NCBI GenBank assembly: GCA_036500765.1
Contig: DASYBM010000017.1
Coordinates: forward strand, 62,001-126,000
From: Candidatus Sulfotelmatobacter sp.
Lineage (GTDB): Bacteria > Acidobacteriota > Terriglobia > Terriglobales > Acidobacteriaceae
Length of the DNA: 64,000 nt
Reading direction: 5' to 3'
Shown: positions 18,124 to 25,989 of the stretch, in pieces
Layout of the letters: every line of letters begins with the position of its first letter
Numbering within the stretch: the first letter of the stretch is position 1
Notes under the pieces: generated by a model
Seen by the model: only the letters and a program-made list of their open reading frames with translations
What the model was told of the DNA's origin: nothing
The model's database searches: none
Program-made: the position numbers and the translations under genes

Positions 18124-19422
18124 ATGGGCTTGCAGGAACACAATTACTGGCTTACCACGGCTGAGTTTCCTGTGCTGGATGCCGCATTGCCCCTCCCGGA
18201 AATAGTGGACGTGGCGGTCATTGGGGCGGGATTCACGGGACTGTCGGCTGCGCGTACATTGGCGAAGCGCGGTGCGCGGGTTGCCGTGCTGGAAGGGGAA
18301 ACCATCGGGTGGGGCGCCAGTTCGCGCAATGGCGGGATGATTTTGACCGGGATGAAGCTGGGCGTGAATCAGCTTATCTCGATGTACGGGCGCGAGCTTA
18401 CCCAGCGCATGTACGCCGCGTCGCTGGCGTCGATCGACTGCGTGGAACAGATTGTGCGTGAAGAGAAGATCGATTGCGACTTTTCGCGATGCGGTCATCT
18501 CGAAGTTGCCTGCAAGCAGAAGCATTTTGATGACTACGCGCGCCAGGCCGAAGTAATTGCGCGCGAGTTCGGGCACAGGTTGCGTGTAGCGCAGAAGGAT
18601 CAGTTGAGTTCGGAGATTGGATCGACGATTTATTACGGCGGCATGGTCGATGAAGTCAGCGCGGGTGCGAATCCGGCGCGCTATGTTTCCGGGCTGGGAC
18701 GCGCTGCCATTTCGGCGGGAGCTGGAATCTTTGAGCACGCTCGCGTGCTGACGATTGAGCGGGACTCGCGGCAAGGCGAACTGGGATGGAAGATTGCGAC
18801 TTCGCGGGGAGCGACATGGGCGCATGAAGTCTTCGTTGCGACCAGCGGATATACGGGGCCTGCGACTCCGGCGCTGCGAAAGAAACTCATTCCGATCGGG
18901 TCGTTCATCATTACGACCGAAGTGCTTCCGGAAGCGCTGGCGCGAGAACTCAGCCCGCGCAACCGGATGATTTATGACTCGAAGAATTTTCTGTACTACT
19001 ACCGGCTGACGCCCGACCGGCGGATGTTGTTCGGAGGCCGCGCGGCATTTTTTCCGGAGAACGATCAGACGGTGCGGCGGAGCGCGCAGATTCTGCGGCG
19101 GGGCATGATCGAGGTCTATCCGCAATTGAGCGACGCCAGGATCGATTATGTCTGGGGCGGCACGCTCGACTTCGCCTTCGACATCATGCCGCACGCGGGA
19201 CAGATGGATGGAATGTATTACGCGGTTGGATATGCAGGGCATGGCGTGGCGATAGCGACGTATCAGGGACAGAAGATTGCTGAGCTCATGGCGGGAGATA
19301 AGCCGGAGAATCCGTTTGTAGAGATTCCGTTTCCGGGAGCGCCGCTGGGTTTGTACAACGGGAGGCCGTGGTTCTTGCCGCTGGCAGGGGCGTGGTACAA
19401 GTTTTTGGATTGGGTGAGTTGA
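18124..19422 (+). CDS. FAD-dependent oxidoreductase of the DAO/PuuB family
   Basis: A 432-residue flavoenzyme. The N-terminal Rossmann motif VAVIGAGFTGLSAARTLAKR is followed by VLEGETIGWGASSRNGGMI, where the Gly-rich ASSRNGG matches gamma-glutamylputrescine oxidase and related amine/amino-acid oxidases. The C-terminal region has YYRLTPDRRMLFGGR and YAVGYAGHGVAIAT. It should oxidise an amine or amino acid with FAD; the substrate is not determined. I prefer ATG 18124 over the in-frame 18064 because the bases before 18124 (ACCAAGGGCACTGAGGAACA) are of a common intergenic-repeat type. It diverges from the receiver-TonB gene. Confidence 0.88.
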   Translation: MGLQEHNYWLTTAEFPVLDAALPLPEIVDVAVIGAGFTGLSAARTLAKRGARVAVLEGETIGWGASSRNGGMILTGMKLGVNQLISMYGRELTQRMYAASLASIDCVEQIVREEKIDCDFSRCGHLEVACKQKHFDDYARQAEVIAREFGHRLRVAQKDQLSSEIGSTIYYGGMVDEVSAGANPARYVSGLGRAAISAGAGIFEHARVLTIERDSRQGELGWKIATSRGATWAHEVFVATSGYTGPATPALRKKLIPIGSFIITTEVLPEALARELSPRNRMIYDSKNFLYYYRLTPDRRMLFGGRAAFFPENDQTVRRSAQILRRGMIEVYPQLSDARIDYVWGGTLDFAFDIMPHAGQMDGMYYAVGYAGHGVAIATYQGQKIAELMAGDKPENPFVEIPFPGAPLGLYNGRPWFLPLAGAWYKFLDWVS

Positions 19423-19454
19423 GGTCGTGGGTGGCCGAACCTGAAAATTACGGA

Positions 19455-19859
19455 TTACCGGAATGGATTTCGAACCGTCATTCGCTCGTCGATGATCTGC
19501 CCATCTTTCAAGTCTTCTGAGTAGAGCGTCCCGCACTTCGCCTCCAACGCCGAGGCAACGATGAGTGCGTCATAAATTGTGTATCCGTACCGCTCCGCGA
19601 TGCGCACAGCGCTTTCGTGGGTTTCGACAGTGACCGCGAGGATTTCAGGGCAAAGGAGCCGAATCGACTGCAGCGTTGCTCTAACGTCATCCCAGGGCAT
19701 CTGCACCTTGCGACGCACGATAGAAACAAATTCGTTCAATACCTGCGCGCTAATCGTGCCGCCGGCGAACAGCAATTCTTGAGCACGCAATTTCCGCGGA
19801 TCGTTTTGTACGATGGCGTATACCACAACGTTGGTGTCGAAGAACGCCTTACCGTTCAT
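19455..19859 (-). CDS. PIN-domain ribonuclease toxin (VapC-type)
   Basis: A 134-residue PIN protein with the expected acidic residues: Asp in FFDTNVVVYA, Glu in LNEFVSI, Asp in IYDALIVASA and Asp in YSEDLKDGQ. The toxin would cleave RNA when free of its antitoxin. The start ATG 19859 overlaps the antitoxin's end by 11 bases, which indicates translational coupling; a TTG at 19883 is a weaker alternative. All catalytic positions are intact, unlike the PIN gene at 36019-36463. Confidence 0.9.
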   Translation of the reverse strand: MNGKAFFDTNVVVYAIVQNDPRKLRAQELLFAGGTISAQVLNEFVSIVRRKVQMPWDDVRATLQSIRLLCPEILAVTVETHESAVRIAERYGYTIYDALIVASALEAKCGTLYSEDLKDGQIIDERMTVRNPFR

Positions 19860-20079
19860 GCGCCTCTTCGCGATTAAAGACAAATCCCTTGGGGAATGGG
19901 CGGCTCAATTTTCGAAGAGCCGCCAAAGCTTGCTCACGGCTCCGATCTCGCTTCACTTCAAAGTTCCTGGGGCCTGCCACCTGGATTTCAATGAGATCGC
20001 CCTCTTTCAGATTTAGGGCTTCTACCACCGCCGATGGCAGTCGGACGGCCAGACTGTTTCCCCACTTCGCAACTCGCAT
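19849..20079 (-). CDS. AbrB/MazE-type antitoxin partner of the PIN toxin
   Basis: A 76-residue SpoVT/AbrB swapped-hairpin protein: MRVAKWGNSLAVRLPSAVVE, then LKEGDLIEI, typical of MazE/VapB DNA-binding domains; the charged C-terminal half should bind the toxin. AAGGAG lies four bases before the ATG. A 9-bp perfect inverted repeat with an overlapping promoter lies immediately upstream (20090-20132), consistent with autoregulation by the toxin-antitoxin complex. Confidence 0.9.
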   Translation of the reverse strand: MRVAKWGNSLAVRLPSAVVEALNLKEGDLIEIQVAGPRNFEVKRDRSREQALAALRKLSRPFPKGFVFNREEAHER

Positions 20080-20089
20080 AAAACTCCTT

Positions 20090-20132
20090 GGATATACATT
20101 TAGATTGTATATCCACACCTCTATTTCGTCAA
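20090..20132 (-). promoter_or_regulatory. Promoter and operator of the AbrB-PIN toxin-antitoxin operon
   Basis: On the minus strand, TTGACG (20132-20127) and TACAAT (20109-20104) are separated by exactly 17 bases. A perfect inverted repeat GGATATACA-7-TGTATATCC (20090-20114) covers the -10 box and lies ten bases before the antitoxin start. Binding there would block RNA polymerase. Confidence 0.75.
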
Positions 20133-20187
20133 TTTGGCAATGGAAGAGCAGAGGCGTCAATGCACCACAACGGTGTAGAATGGTGAC

Positions 20188-20442
20188 ATGGCTGCCACCA
20201 AACAAGTCCGCCGAAGCGTAACGCTTCCCACCCGGTTAGCGGAGCAGGTCGAGCGCATCGCCAAGAAACGACGCCTCAGCGATAATCGCGTGCTGGTCGA
20301 ACTGGTCGAGCAGGGATTAGAAGCTCAGAAGGAAAAAGAAAAGGCTTTTTTCGCCCTCGCGGAGCGCTTCCGTTCAGCGGCTGATCCGAAGGAAGCGAAA
20401 CAACTGGGCGACGAGATGGGCCGTTTCATCTTCGGTAAGTGA
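20188..20442 (+). CDS. Ribbon-helix-helix-like small protein, putative antitoxin
   Basis: An 84-residue protein. Residues 1-50 fit a ribbon-helix-helix domain: a basic strand (QVRRSVTLPTRLAEQVERIA), then KKRRLSDNRVLVELVEQGL. The C-terminal part is charged and helical (EKAFFALAERFRSA, then LGDEMGRFIFGK). CopG-like proteins of this size are commonly antitoxins or local repressors. A TAGAAT at 20176-20181 is six bases before the ATG, which would give a leaderless or near-leaderless mRNA. The next gene on the same strand starts 29 bases after the stop; the two likely form one unit. Confidence 0.75.
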   Translation: MAATKQVRRSVTLPTRLAEQVERIAKKRRLSDNRVLVELVEQGLEAQKEKEKAFFALAERFRSAADPKEAKQLGDEMGRFIFGK

Positions 20443-20471
20443 ATGCGGGTAAGTGCAGCGCCGGTGAGTGA

Positions 20472-20717
20472 ATGCCGCAGATCGAAACCTGGTCTCGCCT
20501 CCCGACTGCGATACGGGAACACCTGATCGAGCGCATGCACGACCGAAACATCAGCGTTAGTGATCTGAATCGACTTCGTCTCTGGATGGAAACGAAGCCC
20601 GAGGTGCCGCAAGGAAAGTGGTACAAAGATTTCGGTTCCTTCAAGCTTTGCGGCGAAGGCAGGTATCCCAAGACTTTTCTTCTTGCTGGCCAAGCGGCGA
20701 CTGGACGGAGCCTCTAA
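20472..20717 (+). CDS. Conserved small protein of unknown function, partner of 20188-20442
   Basis: An 81-residue protein with a helical start (LPTAIREHLIERMHDRNIS), then DLNRLRLWMETKPEVP and a compact end rich in aromatics (GKWYKDFGSFKLCGEG, YPKTFLLAGQA). I do not recognise a named family, but the sequence looks like a folded conserved protein rather than a chance frame. The junction with the preceding gene shows a duplicated GGTAAGTGAATGCGG / GGTGAGTGAATGCCG, which suggests the two genes were once directly joined (TGA then ATG). Its position after a ribbon-helix-helix protein makes a toxin or effector role possible; this is inference. The stop overlaps the convergent gene by four bases. Confidence 0.6.
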   Translation: MPQIETWSRLPTAIREHLIERMHDRNISVSDLNRLRLWMETKPEVPQGKWYKDFGSFKLCGEGRYPKTFLLAGQAATGRSL

Positions 20718-20914
20718 CCCGCGCCCTTCAACCGGTTGGCCGCCTCGGCGGCCGATCCGCAAACATCTACGGTTTTGCCGTTGTCTTTCTCGAGGCCGCA
20801 GTGATCTCCGAAATCTTCGATCTGGGTCACATGGTCGGGATTGACCTGGATTTTTCCTCCGGCCATTCCGAGTTTTGGATCGACGTAAACCTGGAACTCG
20901 ACGAAGTTGCTCAT
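20714..20914 (-). CDS. Small FlbD-like protein of unknown function
   Basis: A 66-residue protein with AGG AG-type ribosome site (CAGGAG) seven to eight bases before ATG. The pattern KIQVNPDHVTQIEDFG, then DNGKTVDVCGSAAEAANRL resembles small FlbD-type proteins that read Asn-Pro-x-x-I, Gly-x-x-V and a C-terminal helix. FlbD proteins are linked to flagellar operons, but no flagellar gene is near, so only the fold is suggested. It follows the permease gene on the same strand after 21 bases and may be cotranscribed. Confidence 0.6.
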   Translation of the reverse strand: MSNFVEFQVYVDPKLGMAGGKIQVNPDHVTQIEDFGDHCGLEKDNGKTVDVCGSAAEAANRLKGAG

Positions 20915-20935
20915 CCACTGACTCCTGGTTGGGAT

Positions 20936-22267
20936 TTAAACTGCGGTCCCTTTCTTTGATTCGAACTGTCTGACACACCAATACACCACGGGACCGACCA
21001 CAATCGCAATTGCTCCGCCGATCATGCCGAAGCGATCGCTGCCCAGCAGGGCAACCAAAGCCATCGCGACCGGCGCGCCCACTACGTAAAGCAGGCCCGC
21101 GCGTCCTCCGGGAATCGTGAATGAGCGCTTCAGATTCGGTTGTGTGCGGCGAAGCTTCCATGCTGAGAGTACCGTCAGCACCGTCGTCGCGGAGCGCAGC
21201 CAGATGTAGACGGAGATCAGTTCGGCCAAGCTCTGCCATGCGAGCAGGGCATAGATCACCGCCGACACTACAATGGCGAGCCAGGGCGTTCCGTAGCGTG
21301 AGTGCTTCTGCGTCAAAGCGCGCGGCAAATATCCGTCTTCGGCCATGGCGAAGGGCATGCGGGTGGTGGTGAGCACGGTGCTGTTGAGCAGCGCGACGTT
21401 GCCCACCATCGCGGCCAGCGTCATCCAGGTGCCCAGCCAAAGGTGGCCGTGGAATGAGCCGCCGATCATGCTGGCGGCGTCGGAGAAATATCCAGCGTGC
21501 CATTTCTCCCAATTGCCGGCCGAAGCCAGCCCGCACAAGGTCGGCAGAAAATAGGTGGCGATCGATATGGGCACGACCAAGGCGAGCGCTCTTGGATAGG
21601 CGCGTTGCGGATTCTCGACCTCTTCGGCCACCGTGGAAAGTTGCTCGTAGCCGGAGTAGAGCCAGAGGCCCAGCGCCAAGCCTACGCCAAAGACTTTGAA
21701 GGTCGCTTGATGCGGAGGAATAAAAGGAACGAATGGATTGTGTCGCCAATGGAAGAGCGCGATGACGATCATCGTGACTACAGGAAGAAAGATGAAAATT
21801 TCAAGCACGGTCGCGACTTGCCCGACCATTTCGATGCCGCGCACGTTGATCCAGGTGAGCACGGCAATCAGGGCGACCGAGATGAGATAGTGCTCCCACC
21901 ATGTCATCTTGAAGTAGTAACCAAGATAGTCTGTGAAAAGCACGGCGTAGGCGCCGCCCAGCAGAAAGGATGCGGTCCAGTTCCACCATCCGGCGAGGAA
22001 ACCCCAGAAGTCGCCGAAGGCGGCGCGGGCCCAGCGATAAAAGCCGCCCTCGACCGGCATCGCGGTAGTGAGTTCCGCCGAAACCAGCGAGACCGGGATG
22101 CACCAGAAAAACGGGAGCACGAGCAGGTAGATCAGCGTCATGCCGGGGCCGGAGGTGGTGACCATGTCTTCAAGCCCGAAGGGGCCGCCGGTGGTGTAGG
22201 AGAACATTACGAAGACGAGGTAGAAGAGGCCGGCTTTACGGAGAGCGGAGTTGGATTGAGCGGCCAA
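20936..22267 (-). CDS. APC-superfamily amino-acid permease
   Basis: A 443-residue inner-membrane protein with about 12 hydrophobic segments. Family marks include FVMFSYTTGGPFGLEDMV in the first segment, AMPVEGGFYRWARAAFGDFWGF (shortened here), and GYEQLSTVAEEVENPQRAYPRAL in the middle loop, all typical of amino-acid/polyamine secondary transporters. It would exchange or symport an amino acid; the substrate is not predictable. The gene is preceded by an inverted array of short repeats (22288-22396). Confidence 0.92.
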   Translation of the reverse strand: MAAQSNSALRKAGLFYLVFVMFSYTTGGPFGLEDMVTTSGPGMTLIYLLVLPFFWCIPVSLVSAELTTAMPVEGGFYRWARAAFGDFWGFLAGWWNWTASFLLGGAYAVLFTDYLGYYFKMTWWEHYLISVALIAVLTWINVRGIEMVGQVATVLEIFIFLPVVTMIVIALFHWRHNPFVPFIPPHQATFKVFGVGLALGLWLYSGYEQLSTVAEEVENPQRAYPRALALVVPISIATYFLPTLCGLASAGNWEKWHAGYFSDAASMIGGSFHGHLWLGTWMTLAAMVGNVALLNSTVLTTTRMPFAMAEDGYLPRALTQKHSRYGTPWLAIVVSAVIYALLAWQSLAELISVYIWLRSATTVLTVLSAWKLRRTQPNLKRSFTIPGGRAGLLYVVGAPVAMALVALLGSDRFGMIGGAIAIVVGPVVYWCVRQFESKKGTAV

Positions 22268-22287
22268 GGAGCGATTCGGATCAATTT

Positions 22288-22396
22288 TAGATTTGCGATT
22301 TCAGATTGCAGATTGAAACCCTCGCGTCGGGCTTGAATCTTCAATCTGAAATCTGCAATCTGCAATCTGCAATCTGCAATCGAAAGTCTGCAATCC
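22288..22396. repeat. Inverted array of CAGATTG/CAATCTG heptamers
   Basis: Left arm: GATTTCAGATTGCAGATTGAA. Right arm: TTCAATCTG followed by four or five CAATCTG-type units. The arms are complementary, so the transcript can fold into a long hairpin. It fills the gap between the permease start and the ogt stop. A second array lies at 34198-34305. Confidence 0.8.
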
Positions 22397-22402
22397 GGGT
22401 CG

Positions 22403-22963
22403 CTACGCGGCCAGCGTTCCCGACAGCGCGCCTTCCAGTTCGAGCAGTTTGCGCTTCACGTCGAGGCCGCCGCCGTAGCCGCATAGCGTACCGTCGGAGG
22501 CGATGACGCGATGGCACGGGACGACAATTGCCACAGGGTTGCGATTGTTCGCCATGCCGACGGCGCGGAAGCCTTGCGGCCTGCCGACCGCGCGGGCAAT
22601 ATCGGCATAGGAGCGGGTTTCGCCGTAGGGAATCGCAAGCAGCGCGCGCCAGCAAGCCAATTGAAAATCTGTGCCGCGCAGATCGAGGGCGAAGGTGAAG
22701 GCGCGGCGTTTGCCCGCAAAATATTCTTCGAGTTCGCCGACATAGTCTTTCGTCGCGTGGGCGGATTCTTCGAAGCGGATGCGCTGGTCATTGTCATTGT
22801 CATTGCCCGTGCGTTCGGCCCGCAGGTCGCGAGGGTTGGGACGAATCGTCCGCTGGCCGGGCAGGCGGCGGTCGAACTCTAAGGCCCTCAATCCATGGTC
22901 GGAGATGGCAAGGAAGAGGGGGCCTACGGGCGAGTTAAATATAATGGAATGAATTGTTTCCAT
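22403..22963 (-). CDS. ogt: Methylated-DNA-protein-cysteine methyltransferase (Ogt-type)
   Basis: A 186-residue repair protein starting METIHSIIF. The active site VPCHRVI holds the acceptor Cys; the helix-turn-helix GETRSYADIARAVGRPQ and the RAVGMANNRNP loop are present. It removes alkyl groups from O6-alkylguanine in DNA by suicide transfer. Residues about 40-75 are an unusual insertion (RTIRPNPRDLRAERTGNDND and onward) that includes a run of three TGTCAT hexamers (22787-22808) encoding Asn-Asp pairs. The frame is open far upstream, but the ATG at 22963 matches the family start. Confidence 0.9.
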   Translation of the reverse strand: METIHSIIFNSPVGPLFLAISDHGLRALEFDRRLPGQRTIRPNPRDLRAERTGNDNDNDQRIRFEESAHATKDYVGELEEYFAGKRRAFTFALDLRGTDFQLACWRALLAIPYGETRSYADIARAVGRPQGFRAVGMANNRNPVAIVVPCHRVIASDGTLCGYGGGLDVKRKLLELEGALSGTLAA

Positions 22964-23104
22964 GCGGCGTGCTAACTTCGCAAAGGCCTCGGTCGAGTAT
23001 ACGGCGCCACCACGATAGCACGAGCGCCAGCATCCCCGACCATTTTTTAAGTTGCGCAGCATATTGACAGAATCATTTTTTTCGACGACATTGGCTCGTG
23101 CAAT

Positions 23105-23548
23105 TTGCGCGTTTGGGAAAGTGCACCGTTGAGAAAAATCCTGATTATTGCGGCCGCGATTGTGTTGGCGCCGGCTCTGCTGGTCAGTCTGGTGGTTCGG
23201 GCCGCGGGCGATTGGCGAAGCATCGGGCAAACCGAAGGCGGGGATAAAGTATCGGTCAGTTCGGTTCACGTCCTCAAGCACAATCAACGGATCGCGCTAG
23301 TGCGGGTCGAGTTCAAGGAACCGGCAGAACTGCCGCAGGGCGGTCCGTTCGTGGAAATGCGCGCTCGCGTACGATTCAACTGCACCGACGGCGCTGCCAC
23401 TCCTACGACGGAATGGTTCTACTCTCGCGACCGTAGTGGACGCTTCGTGGTGAGCAAGAAAGCCTCGCACGACGATCAGTTCGGCAAGCATCCTGAAGGG
23501 GGCTTCGTCGATCTGGTCAACAAGAGCGTTTGTAGCCAGAGCAAATAA
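23105..23548 (+). CDS. Exported protein of unknown function (surface-adhesin E-like pattern)
   Basis: A 147-residue protein with a hydrophobic N-terminus (KILIIAAAIVLAPALLVSLVV) that is a signal peptide or anchor. The mature part, DWRSIGQTEGGDKVSVSSVH, then RVRFNCTDG, TTEWFYSRD and a C-terminal Cys, gives a small beta-rich domain with one probable disulfide, reminiscent of surface-adhesin protein E. The start is uncertain: TTG 23105 or TTG 23129 are both possible. It diverges from ogt. Confidence 0.65.
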   Translation: MRVWESAPLRKILIIAAAIVLAPALLVSLVVRAAGDWRSIGQTEGGDKVSVSSVHVLKHNQRIALVRVEFKEPAELPQGGPFVEMRARVRFNCTDGAATPTTEWFYSRDRSGRFVVSKKASHDDQFGKHPEGGFVDLVNKSVCSQSK

Positions 23549-23555
23549 AATCTTT

Positions 23556-23588
23556 AACCACAGAGAGCGCTGAGGACCACAGAGGAAA
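23556..23588. repeat. ACCACAGAG-type intergenic repeat
   Basis: AACCACAGAGAGCGC followed by GGACCACAGAGGAAAC, a degenerate direct repeat between convergent genes. Related bases (CACTGAGGAACACGGAG) occur at 18103-18119. Confidence 0.5.
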
Positions 23589-23613
23589 CTCCTGCCCTGT
23601 CCGCCTCCCATCT

Positions 23614-25815
23614 TTATTTCTTCAGTGCGAACGATTTCTTCAGTGCGAACGCCACGTAGACGCCGCCTGACTTCGACTTGGGATCTTTCCCGCCGCCGGC
23701 CGCGATTACAAGGAATTGCCGGCCGTCAATTTCATAGGTGGCCGGAGTGGTGTTGGCCGAAAATGGCAGCTTGGTTTCCCAGAGCAGGGCGCCGGTAGTT
23801 TTGTCGAATGCCCGAAATTTCCGATCGACGTTAGTCGCACCGATGAATACCAGGCCCCCCGCCGTTACCATGGGACCGCCGTAATTTTCAGACCCCGTAT
23901 TCTTGTCCGCCAAATCCGGATACTCGCCTAACGGAATCTTCCACAAATATTCGCCGGTGTTGAGATTGATAGCGTTGAGCGTTCCCCACGGCGGCGCGAC
24001 GGCGGGATAACCGTCGGGATCGAGGAATTTCTTGTATCCAGTGAAGTGATATTTCATGGCTGGGGCCGCAACTTCGGAATTCCGCATCTCTTTGTTTTCG
24101 ATATTGTTGTTTTCGATATTGCCGACCCCACCGCTGACGACATACGAAAGCAAACTTGAAATTTGGTCGGGAGCAAGGATGGCGAAACCGGGCATGCGAC
24201 CCTTGCCGTTCCTGATGGTCGCGGCGATATCGGACGCCGACATTCGTTGGCTTACGCCGACGAGTGAAGGAATCGCGGGCGGCGATCCTCCCATTTTTTC
24301 GCCGTGGCAAACCGCACATTGGCTGATGTAAAGCGCTTTGCCAGAGTTTCCTTCTTCTTCTGAGGGCGTACTCTCGGCCAGCGCGCCCGTCCACGCCACG
24401 TCGTTGGCGTTCACGTAGAGGACGCCCGTCTGGGGATCGGCAGCGGCGCCGCCCCACTCGGCGCCCCCATCGAATCCGGGAAAGATGACTGTGTCTTTGC
24501 CTACGCTGAAGGGAACGAACTGGCCTTCACTGCGAAAACTGTGGAACTTATCGAGCGCCCACTGATGGACCTGCGGCGTACGCTGGCTCAGAAGGTTCTC
24601 GGTGAGGAGTTGGCGAGCAAAGGGAGCGGGCTTCGTGGGCAGGCATTGCTGCGGCGCGGCAACTTCTCCAGGCACGTCGCTGGGCGGATAGCTGCGGCAT
24701 TGGATAGGAAACAGTGGGGTTCCATTGCTGCGGTCGAAGAGAAAAACGAAGCCTTGCTTTGTGGTCTGAGCGACTGCGTCGACTTTGCTGCCGTCGTGCT
24801 CAACTGTCAGGAGAACCGGGGGCGAAGGAAAATCGCGGTCCCAAAGATCATGGCGTACACCCTGAAAATGCCAGATGCGCTCGCCGGTCGCGGCGTTCAG
24901 GGCGATGAGGCAATTGGCGAACAGGTCATCGCCGGCACGGTCTGCACCGTAAAAATCGAAGGCCGCAGAACCCGTGGGAACATAGACGACACCCCGTTCG
25001 GTATCGACGGTCATTCCTGCCCAGTTGTTGGCAGCGCCGCTGGTTTTCCACGCCTCTTTGGGCCAGGTTTCGTAGCCGAATTCGCCGGGATGCGGAATGG
25101 TGTGGAACGACCAGCGCAGTGTGCCGCTGCGCACGTCATAGGCCCGCACATCGCCGGGAGATGCAGGCAGAGTTTCGGACTCGCGTCCGCCGACGATCAT
25201 CAGATCTTTGTAGATCACCGCGGGGGTGGTGACGTAGATCGACTGCTGAGTCGGATCGCGGCCGAGATCTTCACGAAGATCGATGCGGCCGTCGCCATTC
25301 TTGCCGAAACTGGAAATTGGTTTGCCGCTTGCGGCGTCGAGTGCATAGACGAAGTTCATCACGGCGACGAGAATGCGGCGGTCGTTACTGGGGTGCTGAT
25401 TATTCTTGTCGGCCTTTTGGCCTGGGGTATCGCTCCAGTAGGCCAGGCCCCGGTCGGGTTGCGTCCCTTTAATTCCGGAATCGAACTTCCATAGCAGCTT
25501 GCCCGTGGAAGAATTCAGTGCGAAGACTTTTTCGGAGGGCGTGAGACCGTAGAGTACTCCGTCGACCTCGATTGGACTGCTTTGCAGACCGCCTTCTTCT
25601 TCGGTATCAAACATCCAGGCGACTTTGAGTTGTTGGACGTTCTTGCGATTGATCTGCTTCAGCGAGGAAAAGTGGTTGTTCTCCGCGGTTCCGCCATAGA
25701 TTGGCCAATCGTGCGTTTGTTTTTTATCGGCGGCCTTGACTGACGAGACCATTCCAAAGGTCACCGCGGCCACGAGCAAAATAGTCGTCGTGAAACTGAG
25801 CCGCCTCTCGGTCAT
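23614..25815 (-). CDS. PQQ-dependent dehydrogenase with inserted cytochrome c domain
   Basis: A 733-residue periplasmic quinoprotein, taken from MTERRLSF with its signal peptide ending VKAAD. WPIYGGTAENNHFSSLKQI begins the eight-bladed propeller; later blades carry GLAYWSDTP, YVTTPAVIYKD and AATGERIWHFQ. A cytochrome c segment with CAVCHGEKMGG is inserted before the final blades, and its axial Met is probably in GRMPGF. It would oxidise an alcohol or sugar in the periplasm and pass electrons through the heme. Two small in-frame tandem duplications are present: 15 bases around 24103-24130 (IENN repeated) and 18 bases at the end (SFALKK repeated). Confidence 0.93.
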   Translation of the reverse strand: MTERRLSFTTTILLVAAVTFGMVSSVKAADKKQTHDWPIYGGTAENNHFSSLKQINRKNVQQLKVAWMFDTEEEGGLQSSPIEVDGVLYGLTPSEKVFALNSSTGKLLWKFDSGIKGTQPDRGLAYWSDTPGQKADKNNQHPSNDRRILVAVMNFVYALDAASGKPISSFGKNGDGRIDLREDLGRDPTQQSIYVTTPAVIYKDLMIVGGRESETLPASPGDVRAYDVRSGTLRWSFHTIPHPGEFGYETWPKEAWKTSGAANNWAGMTVDTERGVVYVPTGSAAFDFYGADRAGDDLFANCLIALNAATGERIWHFQGVRHDLWDRDFPSPPVLLTVEHDGSKVDAVAQTTKQGFVFLFDRSNGTPLFPIQCRSYPPSDVPGEVAAPQQCLPTKPAPFARQLLTENLLSQRTPQVHQWALDKFHSFRSEGQFVPFSVGKDTVIFPGFDGGAEWGGAAADPQTGVLYVNANDVAWTGALAESTPSEEEGNSGKALYISQCAVCHGEKMGGSPPAIPSLVGVSQRMSASDIAATIRNGKGRMPGFAILAPDQISSLLSYVVSGGVGNIENNNIENKEMRNSEVAAPAMKYHFTGYKKFLDPDGYPAVAPPWGTLNAINLNTGEYLWKIPLGEYPDLADKNTGSENYGGPMVTAGGLVFIGATNVDRKFRAFDKTTGALLWETKLPFSANTTPATYEIDGRQFLVIAAGGGKDPKSKSGGVYVAFALKKSFALKK

Positions 25816-25989
25816 CCGTTGAGCCTTCTTTCGTGTGTCTGGTTGATGCGGTTGAGAAGTCCGCTTTCGGAGGATTATTTCCAGACCGATTCTAGACCTA
25901 TGGCGCAAATGATGAGTCGTGCACGCAAAGATTTTATAAAACGTTTTGTAAAGTGAGTTCGTCGATTGGACTTGTCCGACTGAAGCACG

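Noticed and set aside
17992-19536. Open frame of 514 codons on the minus strand
   Set aside because: It is the antisense of the FAD oxidoreductase; the product is Arg/His-rich with no recognisable motif, while the plus strand has a full flavoenzyme.
20325-21749. Open frame of 474 codons on the minus strand
   Set aside because: It runs across the permease gene in another frame and over three small genes; the product has no family features.
22288-22396. Possible CRISPR array
   Set aside because: Units are 7 bases with no unique spacers and both orientations; it is a short repeat array, not a CRISPR.
22964-23287. Longer start for Ogt
   Set aside because: The frame is open, but the added residues are unlike Ogt and overlap the region upstream of the divergent gene; METIHSIIF fits the family start.
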